A DNA stretch of 64,000 nt from Helianthus annuus (GCF_002127325.2 NC_035437.2:111182821-111246820); one strand, 5' to 3'. Counted from the first letter of the stretch, positions 12,015-48,900 are shown. Program-made: numbers and translations. Notes: a model not told the origin generated them from the letters alone.

Positions 12015-12317
12015 TTTTTGAACAAGTAACGATGTGCCAACCACCGTGACACCGGGCATTGCGGCCTGGGTCGACTACTCGACCGGCGCCAGCCCCTTGG
12101 CTTTCCCAGATGCGAGAAAACCCGACCTCCACCCGCCCGAAGGCACGACAGTGGAATAATCGGTAAAACCCCGCCCTCCCATCCAAGACGAACCGACGCC
12201 ACCCGTATTCGCCCTTCACCTGGATGCCACAGAAAATAATCAGGGGAGTGGGAGTCGAACCTGGGTCACAAGGAACACCAAGTTTTTCTCCAACCACTCC
12301 ACCACTACCTCATTGAC
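12015..12317 (-). mobile_element. tRNA-derived SINE with 16-bp target duplication
   Basis: On the minus strand the element begins near 12317 and carries an RNA polymerase III A-box-like motif (TGGTGGAGTGG, 12294-12304) followed about 33 bp later by a perfect B box (GGTTCGACTCC, 12251-12261). It ends in a short A run. It is flanked by identical 16-bp direct repeats, ACCATGTAAACGAGTT, at 11999-12014 and 12318-12333, typical of target-primed LINE-dependent insertion. The body after the tRNA-like head is unusually GC-rich for the area. A reading frame spanning it has no protein resemblance. Confidence 0.85.
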
Positions 12318-12333
12318 ACCATGTAAACGAGTT

Positions 12334-12853
12334 GTGCAACCATTATAGTTATATATTCACCATTTTTGGAATATGAAGCTACCTTAATCATATTTACCAT
12401 TTTAATTATTTTATACAAATTAATCATATTGACCTCTAGGTTTCGTTACAAGACCATGTGTAGTGGAAGACACAAATAATGCCGGTCTAACGGAGTGTGA
12501 ACACACTTAACTAGTATAAATTGTGGTGAAATATAAAGGCTACAAAAATCTGTTAAATATATATAAAAAGAAATTAAAGGATAAAAATTTAAAGTTGAGG
12601 AACACACACACATACATGACACATCTATACCTCTATACATCCCAGATCCAAAATCTTGTTCACACTCTCTAAGGTACAGTAATGGGGGAACATTATCTAA
12701 ACCTAACTGTTACCCCATATACAGGGATGCCTTCACAAACTTTAAACAAAGAATTACACATCTAACATTACCATAATTATGTTTTCTTTTCAGTGCGGTA
12801 AAACATTTTACCAAACTGCCCTTGCACGACCGCCAACATATTCGTGCTTTTAG
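12334..12853 (-). other. Probable 3' UTR and downstream flank of the deubiquitinase gene
   Basis: The UBP stop codon is at 12854-12856, so the 3' UTR and poly-A site should lie in this AT-rich stretch. I could not single out one poly-A signal. No other gene is visible. Confidence 0.5.
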
Positions 12854-37509
<24,656 letters not shown>

Positions 37510-38425
37510 CTACGGCGGCGATTGGTGGCGGGATTTGATCGGAAAATCGGCGATTGGTGGTTCCGTATAGAACGTGATGTTTGATCGAGAAAAGAAAAGG
37601 GGGCTGGTTTAGGTGGGGTTGAGGGTAATTTTGGTATTTCACTAGATGGGAAAAAGGGGGCTGCTGAGAAACGTTGGAGAGAAGACTCTGGTGTCTTGGA
37701 CAGGTATCGGTGGATGTATTTTACTGAAATGACCGAAAAGACCTCGTGTATTGAGTTTTTTTTTTTTTTTTTTTTTAAATTCAGAGGGGAGATTTGAGTA
37801 GCATAGTTCGATTTATTATGGTTTCGGCACTTAATATAACAGCTAAAACATAATACTCAAAAAAAAAAAAAAAAGTTATGATATGCCTAAAAGTACTCTA
37901 TCAAAAATTATATTATAGTAACATTTAATAGTAATTGTTCTGATAGTATCAATACCGGTACTCATATTTGGTCGGAATCAACGTGGTACCAATATTATTG
38001 GGATGATATCAGTTTGATTCATCATGGTACCAGTAACGGTTCATTTCGTTATGTTAAAAAACAAACAAATAATTATGTTTGACTAGTTCGATTATAACAA
38101 AAGTTTTATCAAAAATACAGATAAAATTAAGCACATAATAACGGTGTATTGGGGATCTTATAAAATTACACTATATTATTTGAATAACGAAAAAGGTTTA
38201 ATACGTGAATTTATAAAATAAAAAAATAGTTAAAAGGAAACTAAATGTGAGGTAGCTTTAACCACATGTATGTTTGTGTTCTGATCACTCACTTGTACAT
38301 TACTAGTACTACTCACAGCTCGGTTTCGAAAAAATACAGAGGCGTAGATAAAAATAGGTGTGTTGACGTGGTGCGAGCGTGGTATAATTTTTAGTATATT
38401 TTTAGCACTTTTACTCGTTTATTAA
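37510..38425 (-). promoter_or_regulatory. 5' UTR and promoter region of the UBP gene
   Basis: The sequence just upstream of the ATG at 37509 is GC-richer (repeated GGCG and GGTGG), as expected of a 5' UTR, and becomes AT-rich beyond about 37750. No transcription start or TATA box could be assigned. Only about 0.9 kb separates the ATG from the LTR beginning at 38426, which may therefore lie in or near the promoter. Confidence 0.45.
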
Positions 38426-39569
38426 TGTCACACCCCCAAAATACCACCTACGGAATGTCCCTATTAGGCGTGCGACGTACCAACAACGAGCCACTAATTA
38501 CATTGAATCCATTCAAGTTATAAATAAAATCCTCAATTATTAATGATAAATACCATCAACAAGTTTAAATGAAAACCAACATGTTCAGCGGAAGCAAATG
38601 ATAAACCAAAGTTAAATAGTTTATCAAGAAATCCATCACATGAATCCCTCCAGTCGACCCATGACCACTCCAGCTACTCCAGACAGCAAGTCCCCATGCA
38701 AGACATCTAACGACCTACAAGCATGCAAACAAGTGTGTCAGACGACGCTGGTGAGTTCAAAGTTTTGTTAACGAGTTTAGTTACCAGATATATGTATAAA
38801 ACAGTTTAACAATTTGATTTGATGTTGTTATTAACTCGATTACCGTAATGGCTACAAGAATTATTTGCCCAAACCCAATGTATCTACCAAAACATTGGTC
38901 ATGCTTTAAGGTGATTAGTTCACGCCCGTCCTCCCCGGTACGGTGTGAGGGTGCCAAACCTAATAGCGCTATCAACTAATAACCTTGTTGCCTCCCCGGC
39001 AACTATCGGTAGATGTAAGGGGTCTTATATAATAGAAATAAGTAATAACAAACATCCCAATAACCTGACATTCCTCCCTGGAACGTTACCCGATATCCCT
39101 CCCCGGGATGCATGCTTGGAAAAATAGCAGTGAACTCATCTTCGGTTTGCTCGGTTAAACTAAGTGCTTGTTTAAGAGTTAACCAATCAAATCCTACCGT
39201 GGTTAACAGAGACAGTCAGTTCCATGAATTCACAACTCACGCATCTATTCACATGTATTGCTCAAACAGTAAACAACGAAACATATAACGTCACGTATGT
39301 CATACAAGCATCCTGGTCATAATATATTTACGATACCAGTTGACATAACACACTATTTACATTCGGAACATATGGATTTCGTATTACAAACATCACTGAC
39401 CAAACCACACAATGCACTATTAAGACTCGGCCCATTCCGTAGTTCCCAAACCAACCGGCCCAACAAGCAGTTAACATAAAATCATCACCACTACCATCCC
39501 AGCCATTAAATCCGCTCGGCCCACAATAAAAATAACCCAATTTCCCTTATGTGGCCGGTTGGGCCGTCC
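38426..39569 (-). repeat. LTR of a third Ty3/gypsy element, split by the Sirevirus
   Basis: It begins TGTCACACCCCCAAAATACC, close to the LTR of gypsy-1 (TGTCACACCCCCAAAATCCC). It also shares the segment TTCACGCCCGTCCTC followed by GGTGTGAGG and a TAGCGCTATC block. The minus orientation makes the left border the 3' end of the element. There is no primer site on that side, so this is a solo LTR or a 3' LTR whose element continues right of the window. It is interrupted at 39569 by an insertion with 5-bp duplication CGTCC and resumes at 63946. Confidence 0.8.
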
Positions 39570-40019
39570 TGTAGGTCCCCTTGATGTATGGATCTTTAAC
39601 AGAATCGTCTTTCCAATCAAGAGTGCGGAATCCTCTTGATCAGAATTAACAGAAAACGTGTAGAAACAGAAATCAACAATCACTTTCAAACCGGGTTTTC
39701 TATTGATTATTAATCACAAGGAATTACAATCAATCAAAAACCCTAACCACTATCAAATTCGTCCAAGCCTATGCTCTTACGAAAATACTCTCTCACACAA
39801 CTGTTTTGGCTGATTAACCTAAACCCTAATGTCTAACCTTGTTTATATAACACAAGGTTTACAAGTGGGCTAGGTTTACACTCTTGGGCTGCGAATTGGA
39901 CAGGCCCAATTCGCCCCCCATCACCCAATCCTTTGGGTTTAGTTAGCCCAAACATTACAACTAACTATTACAAAGCTAAACCCACTAACCGTTTATCGTT
40001 TAACTAATTACAAGATATC
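39570..40019 (-). repeat. 3' LTR of the Sirevirus, outer part
   Basis: This equals the first 450 bp of the intact LTR at 63449-63940. It is cut at ATATC (40015-40019) by gypsy-2 and continues after 54067. Together the two parts make 492 bp once the duplicated ATATC is counted once. Confidence 0.95.
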
Positions 40020-43000
40020 TGTAACACCTCGAAAAATTTCGTCCAATAATGCCTTGACACGTGTCATAAGGTTCCGGTATGTGAAAACAAACTTTAGAGG
40101 GACTAAAAGTGACAAACAGTGAAAACTATGGAACGTAAGGGTCCAAAGTGTCAACAATGGATAAATAGACTCTATGATAACCCTACATAATGTTTATAAC
40201 CTTAAACGGATGGTTCATGGATCATACGACGCGGAAATTGCACAAAAGTGAGGAATTACAAACTATAGGGGCCAAAAGTGTCAACATGTTGAATTTATAC
40301 CTCTGAGTGAACTTTTGGCAGACCCGAAGCATTGTAATGCTAGAATATACTCACTAGAATATGTGGTAAAAATTTCATGAAGTTTCGTTAACGTATGAGA
40401 AAGTTATGGCCAAAACCGTACTTGAGGGGTTAAAAGCGTCAACGTCGAATTTCATGGTTTTTCGGTTGAGCGCAAAGTTATCCGAGGACATTACCATGTT
40501 GGTAAATGTCCCAAGGTTCTTAGAAACCAAGTTTGGGGGTTTACGAGTCAAGATAACTAGTCGAAACATCAATTGCGAAGACAGGGACCAAAACTGCCAA
40601 TGTTTGGCAAAGTTTGACAGCAGCAGAGGCCAGGCGGCCCGCCTGGACAGGCCTAAGCGGGCCGCGACCCAAGCCCAGATGCAGTAACTCGTGATTTCAG
40701 CCATTTGGGTCCGAATCTTGTGTGCATTCCAGCTGTTAGCACCTCCAAAATGCTCCAATAATAGTCCATGCATGCCTAGAACAACAGTAACCTCCCTTCA
40801 ACCTCTGAATTCCCCTCATAAAGCAGATCATTCACTCATTTTCTTGGCACTTGCATTGTATCAAGAACACCCAAACTTTGCAAAAGCTCTCAAGGCATTC
40901 TGGAGCAATTCTGAACGTCAAGGCCACCTCCTAGTGTTAACTAAGCTTCATTAGGACCTTTGTAAGCCTCTATAACATTCTATAATTCGTTCTTGCATTG
41001 ATTAATTGTTAAAAGTCAAACCGTTGTTCTTATTATTTGACTTTTCGATTAAACGAGTTTTACTCAGTCATTTCTCAAATTGAAACCACTGATATGTGGG
41101 TATTTATGTGGGAAACAAACCCTCAAAAGGGTATTCTCTGATTCCCACTTTATGCATGCTAATTGTCGAGTCAAAGGTGTTATTAAAAAGTCAACAGAAG
41201 TTGTTTTTGCAAAAATAAACTTAAATGGTAATGTAGATGACATGCAATCCGTTTGATCATCAAAAATAACTTATAATGGATATAAGAATGTGTTTTATCA
41301 TCATCAACTCGACAATCTTGAGTATAAATACGAATCGGAACCGAAAGTCTTGTAAAACGACTTTTTCGTAGACTATCGATTCGGATCCGTGCATGCATGT
41401 TTGAGATCTGTATTAGAGCATATTTTGAACCATTTTTATTTTGGTAAAACTCTCTGGAATTTTTGATACTCGAGTCTATACTTAGCCGATTCATTTGCAT
41501 GTTTCCGATTTATGCTTAAAGTTGACTATTTTGCCCTTTTTGATATAAAACGTGATTTTTGGAAAAGTGAAAGAGTAGAAATCTTTATTTCTAATATATA
41601 AACTTGCACCGAAAGTTTGAGACCAGTTGGTGGTCCAGATATTGAATTATGGCCGATAGCGTAAAACTATATCTTAATGTTACATAAACGGCGCATTTCG
41701 CATATGACCTATTTCAGGCCACGTTTTGATATAAAACTTTTTACCCACTGATGTTATATAATATTTTGGGATTTTTGATGATTTTTATTTAATTTTTGGC
41801 TGATCGTATCTTAGATCGCTTAGTCGATTCGGTTAATGCCGGTTTTGACCGTTTAAGCCATAAAATGAGTTTTATACATCCTTTTGACCCGAAACCTTTT
41901 TCCAATGATTTTATATGTTAAATAAATTATTTTGACCATTCTGGAAATATAAAAATCTCAGCTTTCTTTTGAAAACCCGGAAACGGCCCTAGATCGCATT
42001 TTTAGCATTTTTAACGCATAGTAAGCGTTATACCCATTTTAAACATATAAGACTCATACCTACTGATGTAATTAGTATATTTTCATATAATAACAGTAAG
42101 TATAAGTATATGAACTCAGGTTTCCAGTTTTGGCATTTTTAGCCCTTGTGAAATTACTAAAATACCCCTACGGTGCATAGTTTGATTTTAAATGATGAGT
42201 TTGGTATATGGGTCATACCCTACTGTTATAATATGTTAAATGAAGTATAATTACTGTATAAACCAGACCCGAAACTCAGATTTCTAATATGACTCTTTTA
42301 TAATCTTTTAAATGACCAAAATGCCCTTCTAAGGCATAAATTGAGTTTAAAATCATTCGGGGCATAATAGAACATAACTTACTGATATTATATCATATTT
42401 AAAGCATATTATCTCAGGGAACTTGCATTTGACTCTGTTGGCTACCCGTAACGCCCTTTTAGCGTTCGGTTCGGTTTACGTAACTAGTTTGCGTAAATTG
42501 ACCGAAACGGGTCAAACGTTATCATTTTTATCTCAAAATCCAGAATGTATTTAGTATACCCATATTATACAAGTATTCAAAACTTGTCGGGTCTAAATCA
42601 CATTCTATCCGGTCTTTCGCTTAATCGTGCGCTTGTACCGTATCGTCCTTAAAACTAACCGGTCTAAGCTAAAGCTTAAATAAAAGACCCGTTAGGAATC
42701 TAATAGGTTATTATAAACCTTTGTTCCAGATTAGGAGGCCCAGTAAAAGCTATCCACACTTACCAATTGTGATTCATACTTGCTCAGGTAAATATATTTT
42801 GACTTATTTTCCCTATACGGGCTTGGGGTACGGTATTTAAAATACCGCTTGATCGAGCGCACAAATCCTGCGCCTTATGGGTGTACAGTCTTGAATAGTT
42901 TGTGCGACTCGTTTAAACAGTCTTGTCTTACTTTAGGCTTTGGGGGGGTTATTGACCGTGTCCCGGATATCCTTGGCATTATCTTACGAGATGGCCACGA

Positions 43001-43560
43001 CCAGAGCACGGGGTGTAGGCGTACACCCGGCGTGTATAACTCTTTATTGTGGTGTGTCATTTAATCTTTAGCCCGGACAGTAGATCCCGGGCCACCAAAA
43101 GTACGGGTACATGTAATTCGTTCACAAGTTTATATTGCATAATTATCCCAAGTTAATAAAAATATTTATGCCTTGTGCATTTAAATCAATTTTCAATCAT
43201 TTTCAAAATGAGTCAGTTGATTTGTATTTACCAGTGTAAACTGACGTATTTTTCCCAAAAGGTTAAGTGCAGGTACTAAACGAACTAGGCTGGCTGTTTC
43301 CTAAGAGCGTCCACTATAGTCTCGCAAGCTCGGACGACAAATAAACTGTTGAACAATTTTATCTTATTTTATTGATCCGCCTGTGGATCCGTTTCAACTA
43401 CTTATAATGTTTATTATTACATTTTATTTAAAAGTTGAAATGAATCTATTCTGCTTCCGCTGTGCATTATTATGTTGTGTTGTTTGTCTATGACGACGCC
43501 AACCACGTCACGTACCCCACACCGGGCCCACCGGTGACACGTGGAGATCGGGGTGTGACA
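40020..43560 (+). repeat. 5' LTR of gypsy-2 (3541 bp)
   Basis: It runs TGTAACACCTCG to GGGGTGTGACA and is unusually long for a Ty3/gypsy LTR. It contains a GC-rich palindrome at 40630-40646 in otherwise AT-rich DNA. As the upstream LTR it should drive transcription. Small frames inside (such as 40406-40687) are repeated exactly in the other LTR and are not genes. Confidence 0.95.
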
Positions 43561-43563
43561 GGT

Positions 43564-43577
43564 TGGTATCAGAGCCA
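43564..43577 (+). other. Primer binding site of gypsy-2 (tRNA-iMet)
   Basis: TGGTATCAGAGCCA begins three bases after the LTR end and is complementary to the 3' end of initiator methionine tRNA. Confidence 0.95.
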
Positions 43578-43765
43578 ACGCTGAGTGAATTAAACACTAG
43601 TCTTTTGTGTTTGATCTCAGTTACACAATTGCACATTCCTCGATTTTCGAGTCTAGACAAAGAACTTAGGAAATGTTCAAATTTCGTTTGTTTTATTTTT
43701 ATTTTATTATTAGCTTGTCTTATATATTTTGTTGTGCAACTTGTTTGGTTTTTGACAGGTTCATC

Positions 43766-45040
43766 ATGCCGCCACGTATGCGAGGACGAGGAGGATTCGC
43801 CACATCACATGACCACGAGGCAGGGCCTTCGCACAGGCGAGCCCCATCGGCATCGCACAACACTGCAGCCCATGATCTTTGGAGATCATTAGCCGAGCCA
43901 GCCAGGCACTCGGTATCACTGAGTACCTCGCCATCCCTACCTCACTCCTTTGGGCCACATTCTGAAAATGGGCCCCATGACTCCCATGGATCTTTCATAC
44001 CCCTACACCAGTCACCTCACCACTACCCAGCACCAGTTTATCAGGGCCTGTATAACCCTGATGCTTACTTGGATGAACCAGTGGGTCATAACCCACTAGG
44101 ACCTGAAGACCACTTCTCTGGTGGTAACGAGATGGAGGTCGACGAGGACACTGACCCTTCCCTGCCACCGTCCGGCACGCCTAACCATCCCATTGAGATA
44201 TCGGATGGGTCACCATACAGGGGATCACCATTCAATGGTGTTGACATCTACGAGGAGAGGTTTAAGCAGCACGAGTGGTTTTATACCCCCAGCCACCACA
44301 ACTCTCCCATGCACCAGTCTTATCACGGTTCTCCCGTGCACTCTCAGCACCACTCCCAGCAGCAGCAGCAGCTTCAGCAGCCGCCTTTGCAGCAGGACCC
44401 ATCTGAGGCCTTTTTGCGCGACGTGGTCACTCCGTCGCCACCACCACCACCGGTTTTGCCTCCTCCGCCTCAGAGGCCAAGGAGGAACGCGCGTATGTCT
44501 ACGCGAGGAGGGATTCGCATTGCCACCCCTCGACATTCAGGTAGCGGCCGCTACTCGCCGCTCCACGAGGAGTCAGAGATGGGAGAGTCTCAGCATCCCG
44601 TCTCAGAGGTTACTTCTGCGACTGTTGCGCCACTACCGCCACAGAACTTTGGAGAGCCCATCCCTGCGTATGCTAGCGCAGCGCAGTTCAACCCTTTCGA
44701 GCCGACTTTTCCTCCCGGTTATGATTATACGGGAGATCCCTACTGGTTAGCTTCAGGCTACAACCCTCTCAATCAGGAGAGTACTTTTGGAGGTCCCTGG
44801 GCTACGGGACAATCAGCTTTTGGATTCCCACCGCAGGGATACCAGCAGCCGCAGCCTCTACAGCCACAGCAGTATCAGCCACCGCCGCCGGCGCCGATGA
44901 TGTCGCCGCCGCAAGTCCAAGAAATCCTGCAAGGGATACATGACGTGCGACGGGAATTGCAAAATGATCGCCGACACAACCGCGGTATGTTCAAGAAGAT
45001 GGTTGACTTGATTAAGGGTAAGAGTAAGAATGATTATTAA
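43766..45040 (+). CDS. Extra Pro/Gln-rich reading frame upstream of gag-pol in gypsy-2
   Basis: From the ATG at 43766 the frame has 424 codons (the open frame reaches back to 43673). The product starts MPPRMRGRGGFATSHDHEAG, is rich in Pro, Ser, His and Gln, and has runs such as QQQQQLQQ and PPPPPV. It ends with a charged segment (QEILQGIHDVRRELQNDRRH, then MFKKMVDLIKGKSKNDY) that could form a short helix. No zinc knuckle, enzyme motif, signal peptide or membrane segment is visible. I do not recognise the family. An acceptor-like TTTTTGACAG lies just upstream of the ATG, so translation from a spliced leader is possible. The frame differs from gag-pol, which follows 872 bp later. Confidence 0.7.
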   Translation: MPPRMRGRGGFATSHDHEAGPSHRRAPSASHNTAAHDLWRSLAEPARHSVSLSTSPSLPHSFGPHSENGPHDSHGSFIPLHQSPHHYPAPVYQGLYNPDAYLDEPVGHNPLGPEDHFSGGNEMEVDEDTDPSLPPSGTPNHPIEISDGSPYRGSPFNGVDIYEERFKQHEWFYTPSHHNSPMHQSYHGSPVHSQHHSQQQQQLQQPPLQQDPSEAFLRDVVTPSPPPPPVLPPPPQRPRRNARMSTRGGIRIATPRHSGSGRYSPLHEESEMGESQHPVSEVTSATVAPLPPQNFGEPIPAYASAAQFNPFEPTFPPGYDYTGDPYWLASGYNPLNQESTFGGPWATGQSAFGFPPQGYQQPQPLQPQQYQPPPPAPMMSPPQVQEILQGIHDVRRELQNDRRHNRGMFKKMVDLIKGKSKNDY

Positions 45041-45912
45041 ATCCTTTGTTGTTATCTCGTTTACTCATGTCCCTGCGTGGACATTTATTCCTGTATTCTA
45101 CCCCTGCGTGGGTATATTTCTCTTGTTCTACCCCTGCGTGGGTATGTTATTTATGTTTAACCCCTGCGTGGGTTTGTTTTGTTAGTTTTGTCTGTTGTTT
45201 GGTTTAGCCCCTGCGTGGGCATGTTATTTGAATTAAAGTCCCGTTTAGGGCAAAAGTTGTACTAGTTTACTTTAATTTAATGGTTAATTTAAATTTTTCA
45301 TTTTATCTTTATGCATGAATTTAATATTCAAATAAATGGAAAATATCAATTTTTATTTGATTTCCCATTTTTATAAGAATCTTAGTAAGGTAGAACCTAG
45401 CTTGAATGTCTTATTAAAAGGCCTAGCCAATATGGTAAAACCTGGTTGAAAGGATTCAAATCTCTGTTAACATCTGAAAACATGTTAACATTCTTGACTA
45501 AGCGTGATTCGTAAAATCACACAAGCCACCCTTTTTAATAAATTATCTACAGATTATATCTGTATACAAGTCTGATTGTGACTTGATACCTACGGGTTAT
45601 GACTATGTCATATAAAGCAAAAAGGCAGTTGTGGTCTATGACTCCCTGTCAAGTAAAGGATTATTTGTTTAATTATACAATGCTAATCCTATAAAAATCT
45701 AAATTTATAATTTAGTAATTGTCCGAAGTGACTAGGCCTATTGTGCCAATATACATTTCATTCCATAATATAGTTGCTAATAAAAGCCCTGAATGAAATT
45801 TAAATAAATTAACTATTATGGTTCTTAATACCATGGTTAATGAATCGTCTAGAACGATAATACTGTTAGGTTTCTAAATAAGACCTTGTCCTTTTATGTA
45901 GCTTAAAGCTAC
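45041..45912 (+). other. Spacer between the extra frame and gag-pol in gypsy-2, with hairpin repeats
   Basis: Five copies of a hairpin-capable motif, CCCCTGCGTGGG or a variant, occur every 30-50 bp at 45070-45220. The rest is AT-rich and noncoding. The last bases form a perfect palindrome over the gag-pol start codon (45896-45914). It may serve translation or packaging of the element's RNA, but that is inference. Confidence 0.7.
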
Positions 45913-48900
45913 ATGGCCAAATCGGAGGAGACCAACAGTCATTCTGGAGAACACCCAGATGATACAAAGATTCACGTCACTGGTGCGGAATTGCAAGCAC
46001 TGATAGATAACGCTGTTGCCAAAGCTATGGATAGGCAATTCAGGGAATCTAGCGGGACTCGGAGTAGGACCCGAACTGTAACGCACGTTAAGCCCAAGAC
46101 TCATTCAGAGGCTCATAGTAAGCCACCTTCTAAGAAGAATGAGCCAAAGAAGGATGAGGGGGATAATCACTCCTCCAACCACAGCAGTATTCCTAAGCAA
46201 GAAATCAAGCTGAAGCATGATACGTACAACAAGTCCTGTACGTATAAGTATTTCGTTTCTTGCAAACCCAGAGATTTTACTGGGGAAAAAGGAGCAGTTG
46301 ACTGCATGACGTGGATTGATGAGATGGATACAGTTGTTGACATCAGCGGGTGTGCTGATAGGGACGTTGTGAAGTACGTGTCCCAGTCGTTCAAGGGAGA
46401 TGCGTTAGCATGGTGGAAGTCACTTCTGCAAGCTGCCGGTAAGGCCGCTCTGTATAGCATGACCTGGGATCAGTTTGTAGCACTGATCAAAGAGAATTTC
46501 TGCCCGCAGCATGAGGTCGAAAGAATTGAGTCGGATTTTGTATCCCTAGTGATGAAAAACCTCGATTGTCAAGCGTATCTTACTACATTCAACACCTTAT
46601 CTCGATTGGTGCCGTATTTGGTGACCCCTGAACCACGAAGGATCGCCCGTTTTATTGGGGGCTTGGCACCGGAGATAAAGGCGAGTGTTAAGGCTTCAAG
46701 GCCTACGACATTTAGATCCGTAGCTGATCTATCCCTCTCCCTCACTCAAGATGTAGTCAGATTGAGAGCTATGAAGAGCTCAGAGGAAAACAAAAGGAAA
46801 CGTGAGGATGACACCTCACGAAGATCTGAGAAACGACACAGAGGAAACAACGACCATAGGAAAGGGTCGGGATCTAAGAAAGGAGATCATCAATCGGGTG
46901 AGAGACCCAGATGCAAGACCTGCAAGAGACACCATTTTGGGAAATGTCGTCTGGAAGCGAAATCCCAGTCTCAAGAAAGGCGATGTGGAATCTGCAAGTC
47001 CACGGACCATAAAGCCTTGGATTGCAAGAAGCTTAAGGATGCAACTTGTTTTGGTTGCAACGAGAAAGGGCATATCCGGCTAAATTGCCCAAAGAATGCG
47101 AAGAAAGCCGATGAAGGAAAGAAGACTAATGCGAGAGTCTTCAGAATGGACGCCAAGGAGGCAGTTCTTGACGACAACGTCATTACAGGTACGTTTCTTG
47201 TAAATGATGTTTTTGCTAGAGTCCTATTTGATTCAGGAGCTGATAAGTCATTTGTAGATGATAAGTTTTGTAAATTGTTAAACCTTCCTGTTAAAACCTT
47301 AAGTGTGAAATATGAGGTGGAATTAGCCGATGGAACCATAGAAACCGCCTCGACTGTTCTAGATGGATGTGTTAGATCCATTAGGAATCATTCATTCCCG
47401 TTATCCTTGCTTCCCTTTAAGCTAGCTGGATTCGATATAGTGATAGGCATGGATTGGTTATCGAGTAACCAAGCCCAGATTCTGTGCAATAGAAAGCAGG
47501 TGATAGTGAAGACTCCGTCTGGTGAGTCACTCACTATTCAAGGAGATACTCAGCATGGATTGCCGGAGCAAGTGTCCATGCTCAAGGCATCCAGATGCAT
47601 GCAGAAGGGATGTGTCATTTATATGGCACAAGTTACCATTGATGAGCCGAAGCCGAAGATTGAAGATATCCCTGTTATCTCGGAATATCCTGAAGTATTT
47701 CCTGAAGAACTACCCGGTTTGCCACCAGATAGGCAAGTGGAGTTTCGGATAGACATCATTCCAGGCGCTACGCCTGTAGCAAGAGCACCATACAGATTGG
47801 CACCAACGGAGATGAAGGAGTTAAGGACGCAGTTGGATGATTTGTTAGCTAAAGGTTTTATTAGACCTAGCTCGTCTCCTTGGGGAGCACCAATCTTGTT
47901 CGTTAAAAAGAAGGATGGATCGATGCGTCTGTGCATCGATTACCGTGAGCTTAACAAGGTCACTATTAAGAATAAATATCCGTTACCCAGGATCGACGAT
48001 CTGTTCGATCAGTTGCAAGGAGCAAGCTATTTCTCCAAGATCGACCTGAGGTCAGGTTATCATCAGCTAAAGGTCAAAGACGAAGATGTGCACAAGACAG
48101 CGTTTAGGACTCGTTATGGACATTACGAGTTCCTAGTGATGCCGTTTGGGCTCACTAACGCACCAGCCGCAATCATGGATCTCATGAATCGTGTTTGCAA
48201 GCCTTATCTAGATAAATTCGTTATCGTCTTTATTGACGACATCCTTATCTACTCGAAGAGCCAAGCTGACCATGAGAAACACCTTCGTTGTATTCTCAAA
48301 CTTCTGCATCAAGAGAAGCTTTATGCCAAATTTTCGAAGTGTGAATTTTGGCTTCGAGAAGTCCAATTCCTTGGACATGTAGTAAGCGAGCGTGGTATCC
48401 AAGTAGATCCCGCTAAAGTAGAAGCAGTCATGAACTGGCAGGAGCCGAAGACTCCTACCGAGATTCGCAGTTTCCTCGGATTGGCAGGATATTATAGGCG
48501 ATTTATTGAAAACTTTTCACGGATTGCTGCGCCCCTAACTTCGTTGACTCATAAGAAGATTAAGTTTGATTGGGGCCCTAAGCAGCAGGAATCCTTCGAC
48601 ATTTTGAAGAAGAAGTTAAGCAATGCGCCAGTGTTAACATTGCCCGATGGCATAGAAGATTTCATAGTGTATTGCGATGCATCGCACACTGGTATGGGCT
48701 GTGTGCTCATGCAGAGAGGCAAAGTCATTGCCTACGCTTCTCGACAATTAAAGGTACACGAGAAGAACTACACCACCCACGACTTGGAACTGGGTGCCGT
48801 TGTATTTGCATTGAAACTATGGAGACACTACTTGTATGGAACCAAGTGTATAATTTATTCGGATCACAAGAGTCTTCAACACTTGTTCAATAAGAAGGAA

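Noticed and set aside
11860..12297. A 145-codon minus-strand frame over the SINE as a protein gene
   Set aside because: The region has RNA polymerase III boxes and a 16-bp target duplication; the frame has no family resemblance.
40375..43064. Reading frames of 60-132 codons in the gypsy-2 LTRs (repeated at 50882-53571)
   Set aside because: Exact duplicates within the two LTRs, low conservation signals and opposing strands. Not genes.
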